Shown here: positions 34,759 through 43,085 of the stretch, piece by piece
Position numbering within the stretch: the stretch's first letter is position 1
Layout: each line of letters starts with the position of its first letter
The notes under the pieces: generated by a model
Database searches by the model: none
Told to the model about the DNA's origin: nothing
The model's input: only the letters and a program-made list of their open reading frames with translations
NCBI GenBank assembly: GCA_963422415.1
Contig: OY729430.1
Coordinates: 620,001-684,000 of the forward strand
Length of the DNA stretch: 64,000 nucleotides
Source of the DNA: Bin34 sp963422415
GTDB taxonomy: Bacteria > Chloroflexota > Anaerolineae > Caldilineales > Caldilineaceae
Direction: 5' to 3'
Made by a program: the position numbers and the translations under genes

Positions 34759-36486
34759 TCAAACTATGAAACCTCTTTGTTGCAGCAGCTCCATGATACG
34801 CTGTGCATTGGCACGCGGCGTGTGGCCCACCGTGTCCAACGTGATTTCCGGGTTGTGCGGTTCTTCATACGGGTCATCCACGCCCGTGAAGTGCTTGATC
34901 TCACCCCGCCGGGCCTTTTTGTACATGCCCTTGGTGTCGCGCTCTTCGCAGATGGCCAAGGGCGTATCCACAAAAACCTCAATATAGTTGTCCGGACCCA
35001 CTAGGTTGCGCACGTCGTTCCGGGTAGATCGGAAGGGACTGACGGCCGAGGCCACCACCACGCCGCCATGCCGCACGATTTCGGCACTCACAAAGCCGAT
35101 GCGCCGTACATTGAGGTCCCGATCCTCCTTGCTGAACCCCAACCCCTGGGAGAGATGCGTCCGCACTACATCCCCATCCAGCATGGTGACGCGTCGCCCA
35201 ATTTCCATGAGCAGCGGAATCAAAATGTTGGCGGTGGTAGACTTGCCGGATCCGCTCAATCCCGTAAACCAGACACAGAACCCTTGGCGATACAGGGCCG
35301 GATAACTGTCCTTCAGGATTTTCGCCACTTCGGGCCGGGTATACCACTCAGGCAGCAAGCGGCCATGGTCCAGATATTCTTCGCGCACCATGGTACCGGA
35401 GATGGCGTAGGTCTTGGGGTTGCCCGTGACCTTGCTCTCTTCCTCGTAGCGCCCTTCATCCACGAGATAGACCAGATTCTCAAAGGGCACTACCGTGACC
35501 CCCAGTTCGACGCTGTGCTCTTCCGCCAGTTCCTGTGCTTCGTAGGGTCCGTAAAAGGGGTTGCCCTTCGAGTCCGGACCCGGACCGGCGTGGTCGCGGC
35601 CCACTATCATGTGGTTGGCCCCGAAATTGCGGCGGATCAACATGTGCCAAAGAGCTTCGCGCGGTCCTGCCATCCGCATTGCCAGTGGCAGCAGGGACAG
35701 ATGCACATCTTCCTGCGGGTAATAGTTGTCGAGCAAGGCCAGATAAGTACGGACCCGAGTGTAATGGTCCACGTCTCCGGGACGGGTCATGCCGACCACG
35801 GGATGCAGCAGAAAGGAGCCGTCCACTCGGGCCATGGCGCGCTTGGTCAGCTCCTCATGGACGCGATGCAGCGGGTTGCGGGTCTGGAATGCGACCACAT
35901 TGGTGTGATCGCTTGTTTCCAGGGCCGCACGGGTTTCACGGGGCGTGCGGCGATACGCCATGAAGTCAAAGTGGGCGGGCAACTCCAGCACCTGCAGACG
36001 ACCGGACACGTACACGGAACCCCACCGATTCATTTCCGCGGTGAGCGGATGCCGCATGTTGGTGGAACCAATCACGCTTTGCGCCTCTCGATTCAGGTCC
36101 CAGTTCCAGATTTCCCGGACCGACAGCACGGCCAGGATGTTGTTCATGGCGTCCCGCAGGGTGATGTCCTGTCCCATGCGCAGTTCCGGGGTCGGCGTCA
36201 GAGGCAACGTAATGGGAATGGGGAAGAGAACGCCATCCGCCAAGCGCATCTCGGCCAGCACGCGTTCATAGTCTTTCTTGCCTATGAACGTGGTCAGAGG
36301 CGAAAATCCCCCTGTCGCCAGCAGTTCCAAGTCACAGACGGCCCGTTCGTGCAATTGGAAAGAAGGCAGTCGGTTGGCGTAGTCCTTCAAGTCCGCCTTT
36401 TCGCCGACGGGCACCATCAGATCAACCAGGTCACCTTGGTACGGGGTGACCAATCGTGGATGTGGAACGGAGTAATCTGCAGTCAT
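34759..36486 (-). CDS. Bifunctional ATP sulfurylase / APS kinase
   Basis: A 575-aa fusion that activates sulfate to APS and then PAPS. The sulfurylase domain (about 1-390) shows QTRNPLHRVHEE and VGRDHAGPG, the ATP-binding signatures. The kinase domain (about 395-575) begins with CVWFTGLSGSGKST (P-loop) and contains the DGD and RNDVRNLV segments of active CysC. The order sulfurylase-kinase matches the sat-cysC fusions of several bacterial phyla. PAPS could feed assimilation or sulfation. A TATAAT on the minus strand near 36536 is a possible -10. Confidence 0.93.
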   Translation of the reverse strand: MTADYSVPHPRLVTPYQGDLVDLMVPVGEKADLKDYANRLPSFQLHERAVCDLELLATGGFSPLTTFIGKKDYERVLAEMRLADGVLFPIPITLPLTPTPELRMGQDITLRDAMNNILAVLSVREIWNWDLNREAQSVIGSTNMRHPLTAEMNRWGSVYVSGRLQVLELPAHFDFMAYRRTPRETRAALETSDHTNVVAFQTRNPLHRVHEELTKRAMARVDGSFLLHPVVGMTRPGDVDHYTRVRTYLALLDNYYPQEDVHLSLLPLAMRMAGPREALWHMLIRRNFGANHMIVGRDHAGPGPDSKGNPFYGPYEAQELAEEHSVELGVTVVPFENLVYLVDEGRYEEESKVTGNPKTYAISGTMVREEYLDHGRLLPEWYTRPEVAKILKDSYPALYRQGFCVWFTGLSGSGKSTTANILIPLLMEIGRRVTMLDGDVVRTHLSQGLGFSKEDRDLNVRRIGFVSAEIVRHGGVVVASAVSPFRSTRNDVRNLVGPDNYIEVFVDTPLAICEERDTKGMYKKARRGEIKHFTGVDDPYEEPHNPEITLDTVGHTPRANAQRIMELLQQRGFIV

Positions 36487-36571
36487 TTAGGTAGCGGGCC
36501 GCCCCTTCGTCAAGCCGTATAAAACAGAATCGCCATTATAACGGCAGACAGGCCTAGATTTTTCAAAGTGT

Positions 36572-37453
36572 TCAGGAAAGAGACGCGGCCCGTTGCGCCA
36601 CGCTGCACAGGTATTGGCCATACCGATTCCCGGCCATGGCCACCCCCAATTTCCGCAGCTGATCCGTAGAGATGAAACTCTTCCGCCAAGCGATTTCCTC
36701 CGGGGCGGAAATCACGAAGCCCTGCCGTTCCTGCAGGGTCTGCACAAACTGGCTGGCTTCCAGCAGGGACTGATGGGTGCCGGCGTCCATCCAGAACGTC
36801 CCGCGCCCCAGCTCCGTCACCTGCAGCTGCCCCAGACGCAGGTAGCTCTGATTCACGGTGGTAATCTCCAGTTCACCGCGGGCCGAAGGCGCCAGATCCT
36901 GGGCCAGGTCGCAGACTTGGGTGTCATAGAAATACAGCCCGGTCACCGCATACCGGGACTTGGGATGGGCCGGTTTTTCTTCCAGGCTCACTGCCTGGCC
37001 GTCGACATCAAACTCGACCACGCCAAAGTCCCTGGGGTCAGCCACGGGATAGGCAAAAAGCTGCGCGCCGGCGGGTTGAGCGCCGGCAGCCTGCAACTGC
37101 TCGGGAAACCCATGCCCATAGAAGACGTTGTCCCCTAGGATCACGCAGACTGGTGCGCGGTCAATGAAGTCTCTGCCGAGCAGGAACACTTCGCCCACGC
37201 CGCGGGCGTGATCCTGTTCCAGATATGTGAAAACCATGCCCCACTGGCGGCCATTCCCCAATACTTTCTCAAATTGCGGGCGGTCCTGCGGTGTGCACAT
37301 CACGGCTACTTCCCGAATGCCCGCAAACATCAGAACAGACAACGGATAATATACAAGGGGCTTGTCGAAGATAGGCAGCAGGTGCTTGTTCACGGCCAAG
37401 GTGAGAGGCCGCAAGCGGGTGCCTTGCCCGCCTGCCACAATGATTCCCTTCAT
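36572..37453 (-). CDS. rmlA: Glucose-1-phosphate thymidylyltransferase
   Basis: A 293-aa nucleotidyltransferase making dTDP-glucose, the first step of dTDP-rhamnose synthesis. GGQGTRLRPLT near the N-terminus binds the nucleotide; CVILGDNVFYG holds the metal-binding Asp, and the VVEFD and EEKPAHPKSRYAVTGLYFYD segments are typical of RmlA. The length is normal. rmlB, rmlC and rmlD are not nearby. Confidence 0.9.
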   Translation of the reverse strand: MKGIIVAGGQGTRLRPLTLAVNKHLLPIFDKPLVYYPLSVLMFAGIREVAVMCTPQDRPQFEKVLGNGRQWGMVFTYLEQDHARGVGEVFLLGRDFIDRAPVCVILGDNVFYGHGFPEQLQAAGAQPAGAQLFAYPVADPRDFGVVEFDVDGQAVSLEEKPAHPKSRYAVTGLYFYDTQVCDLAQDLAPSARGELEITTVNQSYLRLGQLQVTELGRGTFWMDAGTHQSLLEASQFVQTLQERQGFVISAPEEIAWRKSFISTDQLRKLGVAMAGNRYGQYLCSVAQRAASLS

Positions 37454-37528
37454 GTGCCGAATTGGCCGCCATCCGGTAGCCGCGGCGGATGCGTGGCGTT
37501 CATGCTTGGCATGAGATCTGCGCAGTCC

Positions 37529-38158
37529 CTAGCCGAAACGCTCTTCGGTCCACGGATCGCCGCGCATGTGGTATCCATGTCTTTCCCAGAAACCGGCCTC
37601 GTCCTGCGCCATGAACTGCAGACCGGCAAGCCATTTGGCACTCTTCCAGAAATAGTACTTGGGCACCAGCAGCCGCAGCGGATATCCATGGTCCCGCTCT
37701 AGAGGCCGACCCTCGTATTCGTACGCCAGCATGGTGTCGTCGTCGTCCAAAACATCCAAACTTATGTTCGTTGTATATCCGCCCACACAATGGGCCATCA
37801 CATGGGAAGCTGTGGCCCGCGGCTTGATCTGCGACAGGAAATGGCGCCACGACACGCCCTTCCAAGTGGTGTCCAGCTTGCTCCAGCGCGTGACACAGTG
37901 TATGTCCACGGTCTGCGTGTGCGAGTCCATGGCCAACAGCGACTGCCAAGAAAATTCCGCCGACTGCTCCACCTCACCCCAAACCTTGAGCGCGTAGCCG
38001 TCCAAGTTCCTGATCTCCGGCGACGGCCCATAGGTCAGAACAGGAAACTTGCTAGTCAGGAACTGTCCTGGCGGAGTGCGTTCGTGGGCCTCCTTCTCCG
38101 GAACATTGGTGACCCGTCGAAGACGTTCCACGCGACGAAAAGGGTTCTCCAGCTTCAT
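37529..38158 (-). CDS. Sulfite-oxidase-fold molybdopterin-dependent protein
   Basis: A 209-aa protein of the oxidoreductase molybdopterin-binding family. The molybdenum-coordinating Cys is in DIHCVTRWSKLDTTWKG, and AHCVGGYTTNISLD and YGYPLRLLVPKYYFWKSAKW-like segments complete the domain. It has no signal peptide, no dimerisation domain and no heme domain, so it is a minimal cytoplasmic version. The electron partner and substrate are unknown. It lies between the ketoacyl synthase gene (22 bp) and rmlA (75 bp). Confidence 0.88.
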   Translation of the reverse strand: MKLENPFRRVERLRRVTNVPEKEAHERTPPGQFLTSKFPVLTYGPSPEIRNLDGYALKVWGEVEQSAEFSWQSLLAMDSHTQTVDIHCVTRWSKLDTTWKGVSWRHFLSQIKPRATASHVMAHCVGGYTTNISLDVLDDDDTMLAYEYEGRPLERDHGYPLRLLVPKYYFWKSAKWLAGLQFMAQDEAGFWERHGYHMRGDPWTEERFG

Positions 38159-38179
38159 GGTGGATCCTGTGTGGCGAGT

Positions 38180-39454
38180 TCAAGCGACAAAGCGTTTCAC
38201 GACCAGCGAGGCAGACTGTCCTCCCATGCCAATGCCGTTGGCCAAGGCAGCGTCAATATGATGGGTACGGGCTGTATTCGGTACATAGTCCATGTCGCAG
38301 TCCGGATCAGGTTTCCGATAGTTGATGGTGGGCGGAATCACGCCTTCCTGAATGGCTTGCACAATGGAGATGACGCTCTGAGCGCCGGCGCCTCCCATGG
38401 CGTGGCCCAACATGCCTTTCAGGCCCGTCACCGGGCAGCGGTCCGCGTGGATCCCCAGTGTGGAGCGCATGGCCTTGGTTTCCATTTTGTCGTTGGCTAT
38501 GGTGGCAGTCCCGTGGGCCACAATCCAGTCCACGTTCTCTGGCGCCAGATCCGCGTCCTGCAAGGCGCATTGCATGGCATAGGAGGCTGACTGGCCTTCA
38601 GGATCCGGATGGGTGAAGTCATTGGGATCCAAGCGCAAGGCGTAGCCTCCGAACTCGGCCAGAACGGGGGCATTGCGCGCCTGCGCATGCTCCAGGGCCT
38701 CCAGCACGACAACGCCAGCCCCCTCTCCCACCACCATGCCATCCCGGTTGCCGCTGAAAGGGGCGCAGGCCGCCGCCGGGTTCTCTGTCTCGCGCGTCAT
38801 GGCTCCCATACGCATGAACATGGAAACCGCCAAGGGAGTGACATAGCCGTCACTGCCTCCGGCCAAGACCACATCGGCTTCGCCCGCCTGGATGCGCCTT
38901 GCCCCTTCCCCAACGGAGCTGATGCCGGTGGCACAGGCCGTAACCGAGCTGTGGGCCACTCCGGTTACGCCTAGACGCATGCCGATAAAGGTAGGTGTGC
39001 CGCTGATCAGGGCCCCGATGCACATGCCCGGGTTCACCTTGCGAAAGCCCTGATCAAAAAACTGCTGCGACTGATTTTCAATCAGATCCCAGCCCCCGAA
39101 GGCATTGCCAATCTCAACCGCTATCCGCCGGCCGTCCACTTGCGCCAAGTCCAGTTCCGCGTGCGCCAATGCCTCCTGCGTGGCCTTCCAGGCAAACTGC
39201 GTGGCCCGGGATGTGCGCCGTACATCCCGGCGATCAATGTGATCATAGGGATCCCAGTCCACCCACGCGGCCGTGCAGCGCGGAAAGTCCTTGAACTCCG
39301 CAAAGTGCTCAGCCAAGCGCGTACCCGATTGGCCTTCCAGCATATGATTCCACGAGGTCGCTACATCCAGTCCCAAAGCCGAGACCATGCCCACGCCGGT
39401 AAACACCGCCCGCACCCCAGGTTTCATGCCGCTGTTGCCTTGTATGCCTTGCAT
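38180..39454 (-). CDS. Beta-ketoacyl-ACP synthase, FabF type
   Basis: A protein of about 424 aa with a thiolase fold that condenses malonyl-ACP with an acyl chain. The Cys-His-His triad is visible: VTACATG, AHGTAT and LGHAMGGAGAQ, followed by the GGQSASLVVKR end. No acyltransferase or ACP domain is attached. The ATG at 39454 has AAGGAAGAG just before it; MKPGVRAV at 39426 is an alternative, and the longer frame to 39508 is less likely. No other fatty-acid genes adjoin it, so it may serve a specialised lipid rather than bulk synthesis. Confidence 0.88.
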   Translation of the reverse strand: MQGIQGNSGMKPGVRAVFTGVGMVSALGLDVATSWNHMLEGQSGTRLAEHFAEFKDFPRCTAAWVDWDPYDHIDRRDVRRTSRATQFAWKATQEALAHAELDLAQVDGRRIAVEIGNAFGGWDLIENQSQQFFDQGFRKVNPGMCIGALISGTPTFIGMRLGVTGVAHSSVTACATGISSVGEGARRIQAGEADVVLAGGSDGYVTPLAVSMFMRMGAMTRETENPAAACAPFSGNRDGMVVGEGAGVVVLEALEHAQARNAPVLAEFGGYALRLDPNDFTHPDPEGQSASYAMQCALQDADLAPENVDWIVAHGTATIANDKMETKAMRSTLGIHADRCPVTGLKGMLGHAMGGAGAQSVISIVQAIQEGVIPPTINYRKPDPDCDMDYVPNTARTHHIDAALANGIGMGGQSASLVVKRFVA

Positions 39455-40370
39455 CTCTTCCTTACCGCTCCCGAGAGCCGACAGAGGGTGTTCACACGCC
39501 AGTTCCAAGTATTAAGTATAGAGTACTTCATCCCCACTCATTCCATATCTGCCCCTTGGTTGCCCCCACTTCCTGAACAGGATGGAGGATACGCGGAAGA
39601 TCCCATGTTTCACGTGAAACATGCCTTCGATTTGTGGACCTACACCCTAATGGCCAACCGTTGCCGCGGCGACAGGCCGAACCGTCAAATGCACTTCGTT
39701 GTCAATCCATATGCCATCGCCATCATGGGGATGCAGACAGAGGGGAGCGGGAATCAAGAGCAGGCAACTACCCATCGCATACCATACACAGCCTTTTTCC
39801 ACTGAGGCAACGACGGGAAACACCAGCGTCCGCCCTCTCGCGGCAGAGTCAGGCAAAACCTCTTGCACGAGATCCCAAGGCGAGACACATTTTGGGAAAA
39901 TGAAATGGTCTCCGTCTGGAAACCCATTGGGCAAGTCCCCAAACATCCAGAGCTGGCAACAAAACCGCCGTTTTTCCAATTCCCTCTAGACAGGTTTCCA
40001 CCTAGTCTGGACACGGTGGGACCAGCGCGGCATGTCGTGCAATCGCATGGGCGCCGTTGTCCAGGGTGTGACGCGCCCAGCGCCTGATACATAAGTTGGG
40101 CGGATCCTGCCGTATAGCCAATCCATCATCCTGTCATGGCGTACGACTTGGAGAATCCGTTCAACGCTATGATGCAGTCACGCATGCCCAACCGTGACGC
40201 GGGGCATGGAAGGGAACTCTGTCGTCAAGGCACAGGAAGGACCATGGAACCTTCGCTCTTGCGCATGGACAAATCGGGCCTTGACGCTGCCAAACGGAAA
40301 ATCCCTCCACGGCACAGCGACTCTGAATCCCCGTCCGAAGTTCCTGGCATCCTCCTTTCTATCTGGCTTT
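39455..40370. other. Gene-free stretch of 0.9 kb containing parS
   Basis: Short frames on both strands lack ribosome sites and family features. The only recognisable element is the parS palindrome at 39606-39621. The stretch separates the minus-strand ketoacyl synthase gene from the end of murA. Confidence 0.5.
39606..39621. other. parS: parS centromere site (ParB-binding palindrome)
   Basis: TGTTTCACGTGAAACA is the canonical 16-bp ParB recognition palindrome, here extended by one matching base pair on each side. ParB loads at such sites to segregate chromosomes and recruit SMC. They cluster around the replication origin in most bacteria, and gyrB lies 3.5 kb away. No second copy was noticed in the window. 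parA and parB are not in the window. Confidence 0.88.
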
Positions 40371-41678
40371 TTACGGAATCAGATCCACGGCTGCTCCGAG
40401 ACGGGTCAATGTCGGCACTATGTCGCTGTATCCTCGCTCCACCAGTTCTATCTGGGCTATGCGGGTGGTGCCGCGCGCACACAGGGCAGCCAAAACCAGG
40501 GCCATGCCCGCCCGAATGTCGGGACTGCTGACGCTGTTGCCGTACAAGAGGCTGGGGCCAGTCACTACGACCCGATGCGGATCGCAGACGATCACTTGGG
40601 CCCCCATGCTCACCAACTTGTCCACAAAGTAGAGACGACTTTCAAACATCTTTTCGTGAATCATGATTGTACCGCGGGCCTGCGTAGCCATGACCAGTGC
40701 AATGCTGATCAGATCAGAGGGAAATCCAGGCCAGGGAGAGCTGCAAATACACGGAATAGACCCGCCGAAGTCGGGATGCACGACCAATTCCTGTTCATTG
40801 TCCAAGACCAGCGTGGCGCGGCCATTGGGCTGGTGCTCATACGCCATGCGCACGCCCAGCCGTTGCCGAAATTCCATCTCGACCAAGCGCAGCTGGGTAG
40901 GCAAGACATCCGAGATGCACAGCCTGCCCGGGGTAATGGCTCCCAGCCCTATATAACTGCCGATCTCCATGTAGTCAGGGCCGATGGTGCAATCCGCTCC
41001 CCCCAAGGCAGTGGAACCCGTGACGACCAAACGGTTGGTCCCCATGCCTTCAATGGCACATCCCATGGCCACCAGCAGATGACACAGATCTTCCACATGG
41101 GGCTCACAGGCCGCGTTGTGTATGATCGTTGTACCTCGGGCCGCCGCCGCCATCATTACGCCGTTCTCCGTGGCTGTGACCGACGCCTCATCCAGCCAGA
41201 TGTCCGCACCCGTCAACTCTTGGTCCAATTGCAAGTGGAACTGGCCTGGATTTTGGTCCTGGATCTCTATGCCAAAGGCCCGGAACACCTGCAGGTGGGT
41301 GTCTATGCGTCTTCGGCCTATGTCATCGCCGCCGGCCGGCGCCGCAACCTGGAATTCTCCTCTGCGCGCCAGCAGCGGGCCCATCAGGGTAAGGGAACCT
41401 CGCAAGGAACGAAATAATTGCGCATTGGGTTCCGCTGCGGTCAAGTTGCAGGCCTGCAAGCGCAGCACATGGCGATTCAGCCACTGGGCCTCCATCCCCA
41501 GCTCCTGCAAGAGTTGCAACAGCGTATGCACGTCTCCAATGCGCGGCACGTTGCGCAAGGTGACCGGTTGGTCCGTCAGCACGGCGGCACACATCATGGG
41601 CATGGCCGCGTTTTTGTTGCCCGAAGGCTGTATCGTGCCCGAAATGGGATGCATCCCTTCTATGAGAAGATGTGCCAT
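40371..41678 (-). CDS. murA: UDP-N-acetylglucosamine 1-carboxyvinyltransferase with Asp at the fosfomycin-target position
   Basis: A 435-aa enzyme for the first committed step of peptidoglycan synthesis. PSGNKNAAMPMMCA near residue 18 and the LFRSLRGSLTLMGPLLARRG segment match MurA. The loop that carries Cys115 in E. coli (PGGCTIG) reads AGGDDIG here, placing Asp118 at the catalytic position. The Cys-to-Asp form is known to be active and fosfomycin-insensitive in other bacteria. The length is normal and the gene is alone on the minus strand. Confidence 0.93.
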   Translation of the reverse strand: MAHLLIEGMHPISGTIQPSGNKNAAMPMMCAAVLTDQPVTLRNVPRIGDVHTLLQLLQELGMEAQWLNRHVLRLQACNLTAAEPNAQLFRSLRGSLTLMGPLLARRGEFQVAAPAGGDDIGRRRIDTHLQVFRAFGIEIQDQNPGQFHLQLDQELTGADIWLDEASVTATENGVMMAAAARGTTIIHNAACEPHVEDLCHLLVAMGCAIEGMGTNRLVVTGSTALGGADCTIGPDYMEIGSYIGLGAITPGRLCISDVLPTQLRLVEMEFRQRLGVRMAYEHQPNGRATLVLDNEQELVVHPDFGGSIPCICSSPWPGFPSDLISIALVMATQARGTIMIHEKMFESRLYFVDKLVSMGAQVIVCDPHRVVVTGPSLLYGNSVSSPDIRAGMALVLAALCARGTTRIAQIELVERGYSDIVPTLTRLGAAVDLIP

Positions 41679-42019
41679 GCCATTGCATCCTTTGCCTGTG
41701 AGGCGATCCTCGTCTCGCTAATCCAGCCGTCAACGTTGGACAACAGCATAAACAATGACTGCCTAGGCAGTCTGTAGGAACCACTCTGAATTCCTTGGCT
41801 ATGGAAAACTTCAATTATAAAATGCACTCTTGCGCCCTGAGACAGAATTCATTGCAAGCAAAATACAATATAAGAACACATAAACACTTATAATATTGAA
41901 TAGTCAAAGTTGGATACAGCTCCGGAGTGGGCCTGTGCCAAATGAGCGCGGAGGAGACATAGGCTTGGCCGCAGCTCCGTTGCATTCCCACTCCCGTTGA
42001 TGACAAACATGAAGGCGTC
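41679..42019. other. Divergent intergenic region with a marked AT-rich island (about 41805-41935)
   Basis: The DNA between murA and the membrane-protein/gyrB unit turns sharply AT-rich, unlike all surrounding sequence. It contains several -10-like hexamers, such as TACAAT at 41865-41870 and TATAAT at 41889-41894 on the plus strand, without well-spaced -35 elements. On the minus strand, TTGACT with TTTATG 17 bp later is a fair promoter for murA. No DnaA box (TTATNCACA) was seen. Confidence 0.5.
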
Positions 42020-43081
42020 GTGATAAACAGTCTAGCCTTGGGCTTTCGTCTCTTGGCCACGCGCTTTGAGCTGCTGATCCTGCCCATAGCGCTGAGTATC
42101 GTGGTCTTTCTGATGCCACCAGTGGATCTCACTGCCAGCATGGAAGGCGTGGATTTACTGCTGGAAGAGATACGGACCCAAACGAAGACCCTGGGCACGG
42201 CCGGACAGGCAGCCGACCCCCAAGCCGCCGCCCGCCTACTTGCTCTCACGGCAGACTTGGACTTGTCGCGTCTCTACGTAGGGGATGTTTTGCCCCTCGT
42301 GGGCCGTACGTTCTTCCGGCTTCCGGCGTATGTTTCCTCCCCTGACGTGCAGGGACGAGGACCTACGCCTACTTGGTCGATCACATCGCTGCCGGAAATC
42401 CTGGTCCTGATGGTGTCTCTGATTCTGGCAGGCGCCATGACCGGGGCCTGCCATCTCTATTGGTTGGCGCAGTTCGTGCCCAACTTCAGGCGGGACGCCG
42501 AAACCGACACAGACGAGACCGACGACGGCCGGGAGTTCATGGCTCATGACAGCCCGCCGGCCACCATGAGCCGCTGCCTTGGGCAGGGCATGCTGTACGT
42601 AGGCGTCTTGATCGCACTCTGGTTCGGGACCGCCTTTGCCCTTAGTCTGCTCCTGACGATGCTGAGTCTGGTGACCGGACTGGCTATTCTCTCGAACTTG
42701 ATGCCTTTCTTGATGACCCTGCTTGTCTTGGCGATCGTCTTGTTTCTCTTCTACCAGACCTATGCCGCCGCGGGCATTATGATGGATGGTCTCGGCGTAT
42801 GGAAGTCCCTGAAACAAAGCTTGGACTTGGTGCGCCAGAATGTTCTCTCCACGCTGGCCTTCCTGCTTCTGGGAGGATTCATTTTGCTGGGAGTGCAGCA
42901 AATGCTGGAGTTGCTGGTCACCGTCTTGCAGGCTCACTGGATTGGAATTCTGGTGGCTATAGTCGTCTTTGCATACGTCGGGACCGCAGTCTCATTGGCC
43001 TTTCTGATCTTCTATCGTACTCGCCACCTAAAAAATCATGGCTACGACATCGCAGAATATTTTGCACTACAGGACAGGTAA
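42020..43081 (+). CDS. Integral membrane protein of unknown function, coupled to gyrB
   Basis: A 353-aa protein with one N-terminal helix (LLILPIALSIVVFLM), an extracytoplasmic stretch of about 75 residues, then five or so helices (LVLMVSLILAGAMTGA, LYVGVLIALWFGTAF, LMPFLMTLLVLAIVLFLFY, LAFLLLGGFILLG and the C-terminal VAIVVFAYVGTAVSLAFLIFY). A GVWKSLKQSLDLVRQN motif before the last pair resembles DUF975/YciC-like membrane proteins. The start is a GTG at 42020 with AAGG close by. The stop is 4 bp before gyrB, so the two are co-expressed. Confidence 0.7.
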   Translation: MINSLALGFRLLATRFELLILPIALSIVVFLMPPVDLTASMEGVDLLLEEIRTQTKTLGTAGQAADPQAAARLLALTADLDLSRLYVGDVLPLVGRTFFRLPAYVSSPDVQGRGPTPTWSITSLPEILVLMVSLILAGAMTGACHLYWLAQFVPNFRRDAETDTDETDDGREFMAHDSPPATMSRCLGQGMLYVGVLIALWFGTAFALSLLLTMLSLVTGLAILSNLMPFLMTLLVLAIVLFLFYQTYAAAGIMMDGLGVWKSLKQSLDLVRQNVLSTLAFLLLGGFILLGVQQMLELLVTVLQAHWIGILVAIVVFAYVGTAVSLAFLIFYRTRHLKNHGYDIAEYFALQDR

Positions 43082-43085
43082 TCCC

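Noticed and set aside
40136..40531. Plus-strand frame beginning MAYDLENPFNAMM
   Set aside because: It runs antisense into murA and lacks a ribosome site.
41805..41935. oriC
   Set aside because: AT-rich and near parS and gyrB, but no DnaA boxes and no dnaA or dnaN nearby.
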